In this document: in pieces, positions 11,348 through 22,741 of the stretch | Layout of the letters: each line of letters opens with the position of its first letter | How positions within the stretch are numbered: the first letter of the stretch is position 1 | Source of the DNA: Cannabis sativa | Lineage: Eukaryota > Streptophyta > Magnoliopsida > Rosales > Cannabaceae | Length of the DNA stretch: 64,000 nucleotides | Direction: 5' to 3' | Assembly: GCF_029168945.1 (NCBI RefSeq) | Contig: NC_083607.1 | Coordinates: 33,217,257 to 33,281,256 of the forward strand | Notes under the pieces: model-generated | Database searches by the model: none | What the model was told of the DNA's origin: nothing | What the model saw: only the letters and a program-made list of their open reading frames with translations | Made by a program: the position numbers and the translations under genes

Positions 11348-12288
11348 GAGAAGACTTGCTCCTTTACTTGGCCGTCTCCGAGCATGCGGTCAGTGCTGCA
11401 CTGGTCCGGGAGGAAGAAAAAATTCAGCACCCCGTGTACTATGTTAGTAAGCGCATGGTAGGGGCCGAGACAAGGTACCCGGTTATTGAAAAATTAGTAT
11501 TCTGCCTCATGATGGCATCAAGGAAGTTGAGACCATACTTCCAAGCCCATCCGATCAGAATCTTGACCAATCATCCACTCCGGCAAGTTCTCCAGAAGCC
11601 TGAAGCATCCGGAAGACTCCTCAAGTGGGCGATGGAGCTGAGTCAGTTCGACTTACATTACGTGCCCCGGATTTCCATAAAAGGCCAAGCCTTGGCAGAC
11701 TTCATCACCGAATGCAATGAAGCCGAGGCGACAGCCAATACACCGGAGCCACCAATCCCCACTTGGAGAGTATTTGTGGACAGAGCTTCTAATGAGAACG
11801 GTTCAGGAGCCGGAGTGGCTATGATATCACCTACTGGATTGCGGCTCCAGGCAGCACTCCGATTCAACTTCACAGCTTCGAATAACGAAGCCGAATATGA
11901 GGCCCTGATAGCAGGGCTAAAATTGGCTAAAGCTGTAGGAGCCAAGAGAGTGGAAGTCTACAGTGATTCTCAGCTGGTCGTAAACCAAGTTTCCGGAGAA
12001 TACCAAACTCGCGGCGAGCGGATGGCCGCGTACGTAGCCATAGTCCGAGAATTGCTCCACGAGTTCACGGACTACAAAATAGAAAGAATCCCCCGAGAGA
12101 AGAATGCTCATGCGGACTGTCTGGCTAAGTTAGCCTCGGACAGCGAAATCGAAGAGCTGGGGGTAGTACCAGTGGAACGCTTGGCGGAGCCAAGCATCAA
12201 AATAAAAGAGACCACACAAACGGTTGGGCAAGAACCCAGCTGGATGGTCCCCATCATAAAGTACATAACCACAGGTGAGTTGCCCTAA
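11348..12288 (+). pseudogene. pol: Tat1 RNase H region (degenerate Ty3 RNase H plus second Tat-type RNase H)
   Basis: Two RNase H-like segments follow the deletion junction. The first (about 11360-11700, YYVSKRMVGAETRYPVIEK) is the Ty3 type without a convincing catalytic set. The second (about 11765-12140) keeps the acidic residues of an active RNase H: VFVDRAS, NNEAEYEAL, YSDSQLV and HADCLAKLA. A second RNase H of this kind, related to archaeal-type enzymes, is a known trait of the Tat clade. VDRAS has Arg where VDGAS is usual. The frame ends at TAA 12286-12288, inside text that should continue into the integrase linker. Confidence 0.8.
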
Positions 12289-13474
12289 GAGAGGGCACTG
12301 TCTCGAAAGATTCGCATCGTGCTCATCGTTATGTAATGATGGATCAAATTCTCTACCGGAGAGGACTCAGCATGCCTTATTTAAGGTGTGTATCGGACCC
12401 TGAAGCTAGGAAAATCATGCTGGAGGTCCATGAAGGGTTCTGTGGAGATCATACGGGAGGACCCAGCCTCTCAAAGAAAATATTGAGGCAAGGGTACTTC
12501 TGGCCAACAATGAAAAAAGATTGTATAGACTATGTCCAAAAATGTGACTCGTGCCAAAGGTACGCGAACATACCGAGAGCTCCTCCAAATGAGATCACTT
12601 TGATGACCAGCCCCTGGCCCTTCGCGGTCTGGGGAATAGATCTCATCGGGTCTCTACCTACGGGAAAAGGAGGGGTAAAGTATGCAATAGTAGCAAGGAC
12701 TACTTCACCAAGTGGACAGAGGCTGAGCCTATGAAGACAATAACTGCTAAGAAGGCATTGGACTTTGTTATTAAAAACATAGTGTGTCGATACGGCTTGC
12801 CTCATAAAATAGTCTCAGACAATGGAAAGCAATTTGATTGCGAGGAATTTACTGACTTTTGCAACCAACACGGAGTGGTAAAAAGCTTCTCCGCGGTAGC
12901 CCGGCCTCAAACAAACGGCCAGGCGGAAGCAGTCAATAAAATCCTAAAGGTCACCTTGAAAAAGAAGCTACTGGCCTGTAAAAATAACTGGCCTGAAGAA
13001 TTGCCAAGGGTATTGTGGGCCTACCGGACGACCCCCAGAACCACAACCGGTCACTCGCCGTTCTCAATGGCGTACGGTTGTGAAGCAATGGTCCCGGTGG
13101 AAACATTATTCCCATCCCACAGGAGGACGACTTATGATCCGGCCACTAATCAGGCACTGCTCCAAGAGGCTTTGGATCAAGTCGAAGAACTCCGGGATGA
13201 GTCTCAAATACGGATGGCTGCTTATCAAAAGAAGGTGACCAAGTATTTTAACTCCAAGGTTAAAAACAGAAAATTTGCTATTGGGGATATGGTCCTAAGA
13301 AGGGTTTTTCCAGCCACCCAAGAACCCGGAGTGGGGGTACTTGGACCAAATTGGGAAGGACCATATGAAATCGAGGACGAAATCGGTTCTGGCACTTACA
13401 AACTGAAAAGAATGGACGGAACTACTGTCCCAAGAGCCTGGAATGCCGATCACCTCAGAAAATATTACCAGTAG
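12289..13474 (+). pseudogene. pol: Tat1 integrase, frameshifted
   Basis: Integrase inserts the cDNA. After the TAA a further shift lies between about 12290 and 12330. The zinc-binding HHCC region is visible (HEGFCGDHTGG, then CDSCQRY, about 12430-12560). The catalytic core starts with WGIDLIGSLP. A one-base loss near 12695 (after KYAIVA) throws the frame, and the rest of the core follows in a third frame: IVSDNGKQF and GQAEAVNK supply D and E of the DDE triad. The C-terminal domain ends HLRKYYQ followed by TAG 13472-13474. No chromodomain is present, as expected for Tat rather than chromoviruses. Confidence 0.85.
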
Positions 13475-13951
13475 CAAATTAAACTTAGATTTTGTTCAAA
13501 GGGTTTGTACCGTCCAAATGTATGCCTCCTCTATATTAAATAAAACTGAGTGCCTTAAAAACAAAGTTTCTATGCCACTCAGGGGGGTACTAGGGTATAC
13601 CGCACGGACAAACAAAAACAAACTAAGTAAAATATCCTGACCCAAAGGGCAGGTCAAAATATGCGCAAAAATAACAAGCATAAGTATAAAAACCCTGAGC
13701 CAAAGGACAGGTTAAAATATATAAGTGTGACAAATAAAGATCGCATATATAAAAAAAAATATCCTAGCCCAAAGGGCAGGTCATATACATATAAATGGCC
13801 CGGGGACAGGCCTTAAAATATAATTGTCTCCCCTTCAAATGAAAGCTGCCGCCTATATGTAAATTGTTCTAAGGCAGCAGCAAATATGTACAAACAAAAA
13901 AAAAAGAGTTATAAAAGAAACGGGTAGAATCTGGGTCAATAATACGGCAGC
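13475..13951. repeat. Spacer between Tat1 pol and antisense gene, with degenerate CAGGTC repeats
   Basis: Non-coding spacer between two convergent genes. It holds about four irregular copies of a motif like CCTGACCCAAAGGGCAGGTC: near 13636, 13693, 13763 and 13798, the last reduced to GGCCCGGGGACAGGCC. Copies are often followed by AAAATAT. No ORF of note. Confidence 0.65.
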
Positions 13952-16900
13952 TCAGTCAGCCCGCGGAGGAAGACGAGGTCCAATCCGTGCCTCAAGCGCA
14001 ACGTCAAGCTTCTTCGTCTTTTCCCGAAATCTGGCAATCATCTCCTCGGGTTTGGGATAAAAAGCAAGCTTGATACTCTGATCATTGGTGGCCCAAGCCA
14101 TATAGACACCATCATCAAAGCGCTTCGGGCACCGGGCGCAGGAAACAGGAGAAAGGAGCTCGGCCCTCTTGGCCTTCCTGGTGGACTGTTCTTTGAAATC
14201 CCTAAGCTCCTTCAACTCCGCAGCTAGAGCGGCCTTGGATTCGATGTCCGACTGGTGAGTCTCCTCTAGAGATCTCACCTTGGCGACCATTTCATCCAAA
14301 GCCTCCCTGGCCTCTCGGAGATCTCGCCTGGCCTTCTCGGCAGCCTCGGTTTGAGCCCTTAGTTCCTCCTGATGATGGGCCTCCATCCTGTCTCTCCGCT
14401 GAGCCTCGTCTCGGATCATGGCCTCCGCCTGAGCCTCCCTCCGTTTGGCCTCCTCTTCCTTGGCCTTGGCCGCTGCCTCCTGGCGCTCGGCAGCCTCCTG
14501 GTAGATCTGCCTCTCCGCTGTGAGGTCTTGGAGGACCTTCCTGACGTCATTCATGTCCCCAAAGTCGGACAGAGTGAAGCCATGGTTTATGATGTTCCCT
14601 GAGAGGCGGCCGGCCTCGGCGGCAAAGGCCGAACCATAACGAAGTATAAGGAAAAATTACTCAAAGGAAGAAAACAAAATACAAACAACAAAAAGGAAAC
14701 GCAAAAAAATTGCAAAGTACTTACCACCGTGAGAGAATGGCTGAGGTCCTGGACCTGGAAGATGGAGTTCAGGGAAGCACAAGTGGCAAACCGCTTGGGC
14801 GCACAACGTGTAAGCTGAGAAGCGAACTCGCCGGTCATCTCCGCGGCAAAGGGAGCCAAAGTAGGCCCTAGGAGAGGACGGAACCAGTCCGTTAAGGGGT
14901 CCAGATTGAGGTTCCACGGATCATGGTATTCCGGGTGGTTGATGCTCGCCTCAACCTCAGCTCGCAGAATCCTCCTAAGGGCCTCCACTTCGGCATACCC
15001 CCGGGAGTACTCGTCCATAGCGTAGTTGTGTTTAGCTATGCGAAGCTCCTGCCTCACCTCATCCCCCGGAATCGGGGTAAGCTCGATGTGGGAAGGAGCA
15101 GGATTTTCCTCCATCGGGGAGACCCCGCCGTCTAGGCCATGGGCAGGAGTGTCTGCCCTCCGAGGCCTCTTCGGCTCGTCCTGGGCAATCATCTTGCCCT
15201 TACGCTTGCGAATCAGAGCCACTTCAGGCTCCTCCTCGTCCTCCTCTGCTACCTCCGGAAGGGCTTGAGGCTCTCCTGCCCCCTCAACGGCCTCTCCCAG
15301 AAGCACCTCCTCGTCATCCACTAAGTCAATGGTTTCGGGAGGAGCGCCGGAAGGAACCTTCAAGGAAGGGGCCGGGGGAGAGGGGGTGAAAGCCGGAGGA
15401 GCCACGGGAGTATGAACCCCGGCAAGCTGTTCCAGGATGGCATCCATGGAGGTACCTGTTCCAAAAAATAAGCAAGTGTTAGAAGTTCGTGAGGAACCGC
15501 TTATAAAAGATACAGCAAATAAGCTACTCCTACCCGAACTTCCTAATTCGGCCCTAGCAAAGTCCTGAACTTTAATGCTGGCAGCATCATCTCCAAGATA
15601 ACTGTCCGAGGGCCGAAACCAGCTGGACGCTATGTAAGCTGATGGACCTATGGGAATAGGTTCCGGAGGGCCGGAGCCCATCCGGGACCGACCTAGGTAA
15701 TCTCCTACGTTCGTAAAATAAAATTCCTTCAAACGATCCCCCCACCGGGTCAACGGCATCTTAAATCTACGAAGACGCTCGTCGAACCCTACGGGCCTAT
15801 GACTGGTATATTCATCAACGGAAGGAACATAGCGAATTATCAAGGGAGACTTACCGCCGGCACCGGAAGTGCTAGCACCGGGAGCACCCGAGTTTGGTTC
15901 GGGGGCTGAAGGCTGAGGCCGAGAAGTCTGTTTCTCGGAAGAATCTTCAAGACGAAGGGGCCCCCCGGCGGGACGATCCTCAATCTCTTCTTGAAGTATC
16001 TTGTCAAAAAATTTAGCTTCGGACTTCCCGCCAATGGCTTGGCTCCTTCTCACCACCGGACTCCCCACGCGAAGCCCTCTCCCAGAGGCAGCCTGGGCCT
16101 TAGAGTACGCCTTCTCCTGGGCCTTCCGGTAGAGATAATCTTGGTACTTCTTCTCTGCCGTAGCAATGAGCTCATCCTGGAAGGCCTTCTCCGCAACCGG
16201 CGCCCTCACATTGGGGCAGATGACCCTTGAGAGGTTGGAGTCATCCACGGATTGGTGAGAAAGGATAAGTTTGGCCTTCCTACAATTCTCCGTGGTGACT
16301 AGACCCCCGACATCAAGATCGGCGTGGTCGTAGGAGGCGAAGGCTTGGGCCCTTCGAAGGAAAGCCTGAGTGGGAAGCGTCCGCTGGTAAGGTGGGATCC
16401 GCACCCACTCCGTGAGAAGCTCCGGGTGGTCCACGGCCCTGAACCCGGAAGAAAAGAAAAAGCGGTGGCGGTACTCCTTAACATGAGTCTGCCTATTATA
16501 CGGAACCACCCCCTCGTTAGCAGGGTGGATCCGGAACCCATAAAAACCATCCTTAAGTTTGTCCCCTTTCTTGGGGACGGATACAAGTTCATAAAAATAC
16601 AAAATTTCCGCCGGGCTGGGAGACCCCCAGCCACGAGCGGTGTAAAAAATAAATAAGCCTGAGAGCAGGCGGTAAGCTTGAGGAATAAGTTGGTATGGCG
16701 CAAGGCCGATAAATACAAGAAAATTAACAAAGTAATCTTGGAGCGGGAGCATGGCACCGGTCATCAAATGGGTCTGACTCCAAGCCCCGAAGCCGTCATA
16801 GTTATGATTAGGCGTCTCCGAGTCGCGAGGAGGCCGGTGAAATGTCCCTGAGGTGGAGGGTTTGATCCCGGCCACATTAATAATGTTCTCCAGCTGGTGA

Positions 16901-17052
16901 GGTCAAGTCAGGGTTGATCGAAGCTCGGCCGCTTCCCAACCGGTTGCGCGGGACTTGTACCCCTCCTGGGCAACGGGTCCCAGAGAAACCTCCTCCAGCG
17001 TGGCCATATTTTTCCCTTTCTTCTTCGAAGATTTTGAGCCAGAAGCAGACAT
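13952..17052 (-). pseudogene. Tat1 antisense gene: one premature stop in an otherwise open 971-codon, three-coding-exon gene
   Basis: Minus-strand gene of unknown function, convergent with pol. My model has a coding exon 17052-15534 (ATG 17052, MSASGSKSS), an intron 15456-15533 (GTAGGA...AACAG), an exon 15455-14725, an intron 14615-14724 (donor GTAAGT), and an exon 14614-13952 (TGA). This sums to 971 codons including the stop. One in-frame TGA (16903-16905, codon 50) breaks it; copy 1 has TGT there. The N-terminal third resembles PF04195 (LPLQDYFVNFLVFIGL). A Pro/Ser-rich linker, an acidic stretch with RKRKGK, a CAPKRFATCASLNSIFQV segment and a long Ala/Glu/Arg coiled coil follow. Reading through the first intron keeps the frame, so two isoforms are possible. 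The usual acceptor of the second intron (TTTAG in copy 1) is TTCGG here; the AG at 14615-14616, 12 bp on, keeps the frame. Confidence 0.75.
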
Positions 17053-17060
17053 TTTGTGTT

Positions 17061-17506
17061 CTAAGAAAAAACAAAAAGGGAAAAAGAAAAGTCCAGCAGT
17101 TAGGTCCCATACCAAACCCTAAATCAAGAAAAAGGGAGTGGGGGTCCCCTAACCGCTGGAAAGAGGCCCCCTCCGGACACGTGTCACATGGGAAACTCTG
17201 GAGAGAATCCCTGAGCAAGTGTTGGGTGCAGTGAAGTCGCAGAAAGTGGTTTTGCAAAAAGAAAAAAAAAAAGAGAAAAGCCATCCTATGCCCTAAACGA
17301 CTGTTAAACGAAGAACACATGGCCCTCTTCAAACAGAACTGTATAACTACAACAGGGGCATGATAATGGCGATTCTACAACTAACGCAGTAAACATACAG
17401 CAGAACTCGAAGAACTTAAACACTCACAGAAGCCTCTAAGTACGAACCCAGAAAACGAACGAAGTAAATATAAGCATGTTATTATCTAAGGATGCAAGAA
17501 ACTTAC
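17061..17506 (-). other. Candidate 5' UTR intron of the Tat1 antisense gene
   Basis: On the minus strand a donor GTAAGT follows GATCGACT at 17506, and a pyrimidine-rich acceptor TTTTTTCTTAG ends at 17061, eight bases before the ATG. The donor is conserved in copy 1 but the acceptor is not clearly so. Inference only, without transcript evidence. Confidence 0.4.
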
Positions 17507-17703
17507 AGTCGATCGTTGAACTGGAGGTACTGAATGTGGTTGAGTGAGAGTTGAGAAGAACTGGCAAAGTCAAACACCGGAAAACTGAATGAAGTGTCTG
17601 GGTATTAAGACAGTTCGTGCTACTTTGAGGAATTTTCTCTCTAGGAAATTCGAGCAGAAATGGCAAGGAATGGAAAGTAACCGAAATGAAGGAAAGGTGG
17701 TGG

Positions 17704-17711
17704 CTTTTATA
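17704..17711 (-). promoter_or_regulatory. Candidate TATA box of the Tat1 antisense gene
   Basis: TATAAAAG on the minus strand, within GCCTATAAAAGCCACC, about 650 bp upstream of the antisense ATG and outside the LTR. It is conserved in copy 1 and, slightly changed, in Tat2. Confidence 0.55.
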
Positions 17712-18130
17712 GGCGAAAACGCATGAGGAACAGGCGTCATCACCTACCAATCGCACGGTGGGGGAGACGCACGATTCAAATTCCCAAAGATCAACGGATC
17801 AGATCAATCTACCATTAAGGCGGTGGAAACGTTTGAGTATCCGTCTGACACCATTAATGCGCCGCATCAGTCATGGGGTGTGAAATGAATCGACCTCTGC
17901 AAAAGCGAATCGCTGCATTTAATGCCATTATCAGACGCACCTCCACGCGCCCCCAGGTTCATATTAGAAGACCGAGGAGGCAGCTGGAGACATTCCTGCA
18001 AAAAGCAAATCGCTGCATTAAATGACATCATTTAATTTGCCCCCACACGCTCGAGGCTCGAGCTAGGGAAACGAGGAGTCAACCGGAGACACTTGAACAA
18101 GCCTTGGTTTATTTTTACTAAGTAAACAAG
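17712..18130. other. Tat1 region between antisense promoter and polypurine tract
   Basis: Non-coding. Near-duplicate phrases such as GCAAAAGCGAATCGCTGCATT (17898) and GCAAAAAGCAAATCGCTGCATT (17998) form a roughly 100-bp imperfect repeat. No other signal seen. Confidence 0.4.
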
Positions 18131-18144
18131 GCTTGGGGGGTAAA
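18131..18144 (+). other. Polypurine tract of Tat1
   Basis: GCTTGGGGGGTAAA lies directly before the 3' LTR start TGTTGCTCC. Confidence 0.75.
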
Positions 18145-18923
18145 TGTTGCTCCAGAATTTGCCCAAAATACGTGGACCAGTCGAGAGGGGACATGTGGAT
18201 CAGATAACTTGGAAAGATTTGCTGTCTTTGTGCGCCACAAGGAAGCGCTGTTAGCATGGGTCCCGGAGGAGGCACCCGGAGTACAAGGTACTCCAGGAAG
18301 CTAGTATAGCGTGAAGGCTCTCCGGGATATGTCAGGTCTCTCCCGAGCAATCAAGTCGCATTTAATGCTGCATGGGAGGAAGCGTGTTGGGACTGTAACA
18401 CGCAATAAAGTCTGACGGCACAACCCCCAAACAACAGCGCTACAGTAATGATCATTTAAGTCTAGCGACGGCTACTCTGCGAAGAGTCACGTCAATCACA
18501 AGGCAAAAAGGACTTTCTCCATAAAAGCCCTACAGCACCTAGGGATTTGACCATGCATCACCCATGGTATATTCATCGGAAATGCCCAACTTTATGGATA
18601 CTTACAGACACATGTGTAAGAACAATTCTAGGGATTACCCCACCAAAACACTATAAATACCCCCTCAAAGCTCATTTAATGGGGTCGAGAATCTTGGGCT
18701 GCAAAAGAGTAAGAAGAGAAAATACTCACCAAGAACATTCTCTGTATTGATGAGAAAGACATTCTCTCAAGTGTAGAATCTGTATTAAATACATCCATTA
18801 ATAACATTGGCTCGTGGACTAAGGCTCATTAACGCCCCAACCACGTAAAAAATCTTCATCTCACTTTCTTACAGCTCTTTATTATAATCATATTTTAATA
18901 GTTGCCGAAAACCTCGGTCAACA
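18145..18923 (+). repeat. 3' LTR of Tat1
   Basis: 779 bp, the partner of 6920-7698, followed by the CTAAC duplicate (18924-18928). The second ACGTGG box is mutated to ATGTGG (18193), and the TATA box is intact (18652-18659). Confidence 0.95.
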
Positions 18924-18928
18924 CTAAC

Positions 18929-19769
18929 CATTCATGTGGATAGAAATAACTTATCAGAATTATGAGAATAAGATAGAAGAATTCTTGCATAGTCTATTCG
19001 AATGACTTGAGCAAAGATTTATAATCCTCATAAAATTTTATGGTATCTCAATTTGATTACTTAATCTCTAGCAAGTGTTTTATACGTCACTTAAAATACT
19101 AGGTTGCTATGTTGATGACTTAGTCTTAAAGGGACTTACAGTTTCAGACTAAGATAATATGTCACAACTAGATATCCCTCAAAACAATAGTAAGAGGTTA
19201 AATGTATAATTTAATAAGACACCTACTGTTGAGTGGGAGCCATCTGAGATGTAATCAAATAAGGAAAATTAAGGGACAGTCAAGAAAGATTTATGAAAGT
19301 GACCTATATGTTAGCTAATAAGGAACTGTATATTAGTAATCCTTATATCTACACCAACTCATTAAGAATTCGAGATGGTGGTTACTCTGCGGGTGGAGGA
19401 GTTATTCTAGAAGAGTGTAAAAACCCATCTATAATAATTCAAGCTCCATCAATGAAGATATATAACTTTGTAAATTCGAAATTACCAGAGAGTTATTCAA
19501 CTAAAGAAAATTCTACACTGTATAATCTCTATTTCATTCTTTAAAGAATGAGAGATATGCCTTCTGTTTATTCAGATGTACTTAATAAGCAGTAAGGATT
19601 GCAGTAACCCTTCTTGAGTAATGCATATAGTAAAGGATGTTGCATAATGTTTTATGAACATGGTTCCAGAAATTTGGGTTAAGTCAAATATACTACACTT
19701 GATCTGAAGATCAAGACAACAAATTGATTGGAATGCACAACTTGTTTTATGTTAGTGCAAGTGGTAGTT
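18929..19769 (+). mobile_element. Copia-A, decayed 3' internal region
   Basis: Continuation of copia-A after Tat1. It has no intact ORF, and the 83-residue frame at 19293-19544 is not convincing. Faint traces of copia RT/RNase H remain, such as CYVDDL near 19100, and parts can be matched to the equally decayed interior of copia-B (27710-27960, opposite strand). A PPT-like GTGCAAGTGGTAG precedes the LTR. Confidence 0.55.
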
Positions 19770-21629
19770 TATTGGGATTTTATGCCCTAAATAAAACACA
19801 TTACAATCTAATATAATTTGTTATCAATAAGAGGTTAGAAGTCATTTATGTTTACATGTTGTTTTCATAATTATGGTTTAATATATGTACAAAATCTGTT
19901 AAGTCAAGAACATATAGTCATTCACATTTACTGTGATGTCAAGACAGTGGAAAGTGATTGTGAATGATTCGAAAGACTAAGTCCCACTTTCATCAGTGCT
20001 CTGGATTTACACTAATTTGATAATCAGCGATGAAGTGTACTTACAGTTTGCATAAGTGTTATGTTCTTTCCAGAACATTGGCAAAGTATACTAGTTTCGA
20101 ATGTATGGAGTATAAATTGGACTTGACCGATATTGATCTTAGTTAAGATATTATAATACTTACCTTTGTATCTTTTCAAGTCAATATCACTAGTTGATCT
20201 TAGATCAAAAGATCTAAATCCTGATATGCTAAGGCTCAATCTCAGGAGTTATATTCATGTTCTTTGATTTGTTAGTTAAGCCTACTTTTGGGTCAGGGTG
20301 ATACATACATTTTGGGAACATGATAGTATGATTGAGTGGGAGCGCTAAACATAAATATGGAATCTATAGTTTTTATAGATGTTTCGAAGTTAAGTGATGA
20401 TTTCCTTCGAGCTTAGCTAAATAGAAGTAAATGGAAGAGCTCTTGTTTTAGTGATTATATTTTAGTTCACTAAAACATCATTTACAAGTAGCTAAGTGTT
20501 TTAAGGAGCAAAATACATTGAGGGGTGAAACGGTAAATTTATCCATACTTAGTGTAAATCATCTATATAGAGGATCTTTCATCATTGAGATTATAACGAT
20601 GGTTAAATGTGATAGCGTATCTATATGGTGGAACATATAGAGCGTTCTACGTAACTGAGAATGCAATTCCAAGTTCTAAGAGTGGATGCAACGAGGAATT
20701 AATAAATTAGGGAGTTTACTTGGTAAATTCGGTTTAGCTTATTGGAAGCTCAGTAATATAGGTCCATGGTCCCCATTCTAGTTGAGACCATACTGCTTGT
20801 ATGACTTAGATAATTGATTTTAATTAATCAATTCTAATTCTTAAATTAGACTATGTCTGGTTTACGAATTTTCACTAAGCAAGGGCAAAATTGTGAAGAA
20901 AAGAGATTCTAGGTTTTATTTATTAAATAAGAGACTTTATATGCCTAATTAATAAATATATTAAGTGAAAATATTATTTAATAATTTATTTTAGTTATTA
21001 AATAATTAGTTTTGGCATTTAAATGGTTAGAATTGGAAAATTGGTATTTTTGAGAAAATAGAAATGAAAATTGTCAAAATTGCAAAATACCAAGTGGGGC
21101 CCATTAACACCATGGCCAGCCACTTTGAGAGGCTTTTTCCAATTATTATTTTCATTATTTTAATGCCAAGTAATTGCTAACCTATACCTAGAGGTTATGT
21201 ATAAATAGATAGTGATGGCTCACACCTAAACAAGTTTTTTAAGAGATTGAAATCAGAAAAATTAAGCCACTCACTATCCTTCTATAGCCAACCCCATCTC
21301 TCTCTCTTTTCTTCTTCTTATTTTCGAAACCTTGAGTGATAGAGTAGTGCTCACACACATCAAGTGGTATCTCAATCATAGTCTGGAAGATCGTGAAGAA
21401 TCCAAACTGAAGAGAAGGACATTCAGACTCAGATCTTGGTGATACTCTGCGACAGAAAGGATACAAGGGTTAGAAATTTGATTGGAAGGAGACATATTAT
21501 TCCGCTGCACCCAATGTAAGGTTTCCTAAACTTTATATGTGTTTATTATCGTTTTAGAAGTTCATATTTAGGATGTTAAACAACATACTTGTTAGTAAAT
21601 CTTAGATCCTGGTAAAATAAATTCCAACA
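19770..21629 (+). repeat. 3' LTR of copia-A
   Basis: About 1,860 bp, starting TATTGGGATTTTATGCCC (TG decayed to TA) and ending TTCCAACA. It is homologous over its length to the other copia LTRs here. TATAAATA is at 21200-21207. The next base (21630) begins Tat2 integrase sequence, so copia-A sits inside Tat2; the expected 5-bp duplicate of GGTTC lies off the window. Confidence 0.85.
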
Positions 21630-22741
21630 GGTTCTCCATGCCATTGCTCAGACGTGTTACTCAAGAAGAAGCTGCACGACTCCTATCTGAGGAGCACGAT
21701 GGATTCTGTGGAAATCATGCTCCTGGGTAGAGTTTATCCAAGAAAATTCTAAGGCAAGGTTATTTCTGGCTGACAATGATTGAAGATTCAAGGCCTATGT
21801 TAAGAAATGTGACAAATGCCAGAGATTTTCGAAGATACCTCGAGCTCCGCCCAACAAGTAAACTCAGATGCAAAGTCCGTGGCCCTTTGCCATTTGGGGA
21901 ATTGATCTGATAGGACAATTACCCAAAGGCAATGGACGAGTGCAGTAACGGTTGATTACTTCACTAAATGGACGGAGGCCAAACCACTCGCAACCATTAC
22001 ATCCAAGAAAGTTCAAGACTTTATTGTGAAGAACATAATCTGTCGGCTCGGATTGTCGTACAAAATAGTTTCAAATAATGGCAAGCAGTTTGACAGCCAA
22101 TCCTTCCCTAATTTTTGTGCGAATCATCATATCATCAAAAGTTTCTCCGCAGTGGCACATCCACAAGCGAATGGTCAAGTTGAAGCAGTCAACAAGACCT
22201 TGAAGGATACACTAAAGAAAAGACTCAAAGATGCTTAAGGAAATTGGTCGGAAGAACTTCCTGAAGTTCTATGGTCATATCGAACAACTGAGAAAATGGC
22301 AACCGGACAGACCCCATTTGCTATGGCATATGGGTATGAAGCTATGTTACCTATAGAGCTTGAGCCACCATCCCACAGAAGATTAACGTACATCCAAGAA
22401 GTAAATCACGTACTCCTAGCCAAATTACTTGATGAATCGAAGATAAGCGAACCGCAGCAAACTTAAAGTTGATAGCCCATCAACAAAAAGTAGCTTGGTA
22501 TTTCAATGAACAATTAAAGGCTCAGAAATTATTTGTGGGAGATATGGTCCTAAGAAGAGTATTTCTAAACACCAAAGACACTACGGCAGGTGTGCTCAGA
22601 CCTAACTAGGAAGGACCATATCAGGTGGTCGAAGTTCTCGAATCAAGAGCATACAAATTGGGTAAGTATGATGAAAAAAATGCAACTTGTTCTAGTACCA
22701 CGGTATTGGAATGTGGAACATTTAAGAAAATACTACCAATA
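21630..22741 (+). pseudogene. pol: Tat2 integrase remnant
   Basis: The text picks up at the conserved RGxSMPxLRRV stretch and covers the zinc-binding region (EEHDGFCGNHAPG), PWPFAIWGIDLIG, IVSNNGKQF (Asp to Asn at the second catalytic position), ANGQVEAVNK and a C-terminal HLRKYYQ at 22720-22741. Many stops and shifts are present; the longest open piece is 22026-22238. It is clearly related to the Tat1 integrase but much older. Confidence 0.8.

Larger units (their letters stand above)
6920..18923 (+). mobile_element. Tat1: complete Tat-lineage Ty3/gypsy retrotransposon
   Basis: This 12,004-bp element has 779-bp LTRs at both ends and a perfect 5-bp target duplication CTAAC (6915-6919 and 18924-18928). 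The order is LTR, candidate PBS, gag, protease, reverse transcriptase, two RNase H-like regions, integrase, a repeat-bearing spacer, an antisense gene, PPT, LTR. The antisense gene and the extra RNase H place it in the Tat clade. The two LTRs differ at 8 positions by my count (about 1%), which implies a recent insertion. Sense gag-pol carries about seven lesions, so this copy cannot make a full polyprotein and was probably mobilised in trans. Confidence 0.95.

Noticed and set aside
13636..13820. CRISPR-like array
   Set aside because: Repeat units are degenerate and unevenly spaced, and the context is a plant retrotransposon.
15836..15870. Additional intron in the antisense gene from a GTAAGT at about 15850
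   Set aside because: The following text (KSPLIIRYVPS) is conserved as protein in copy 1 (KSPLVVHYVPS), so it is coding despite the perfect donor-like hexamer.
19293..19544. 83-residue frame as a gene
   Set aside because: It lies in the decayed copia-A interior; the matching region of copia-B on the other strand is interrupted.
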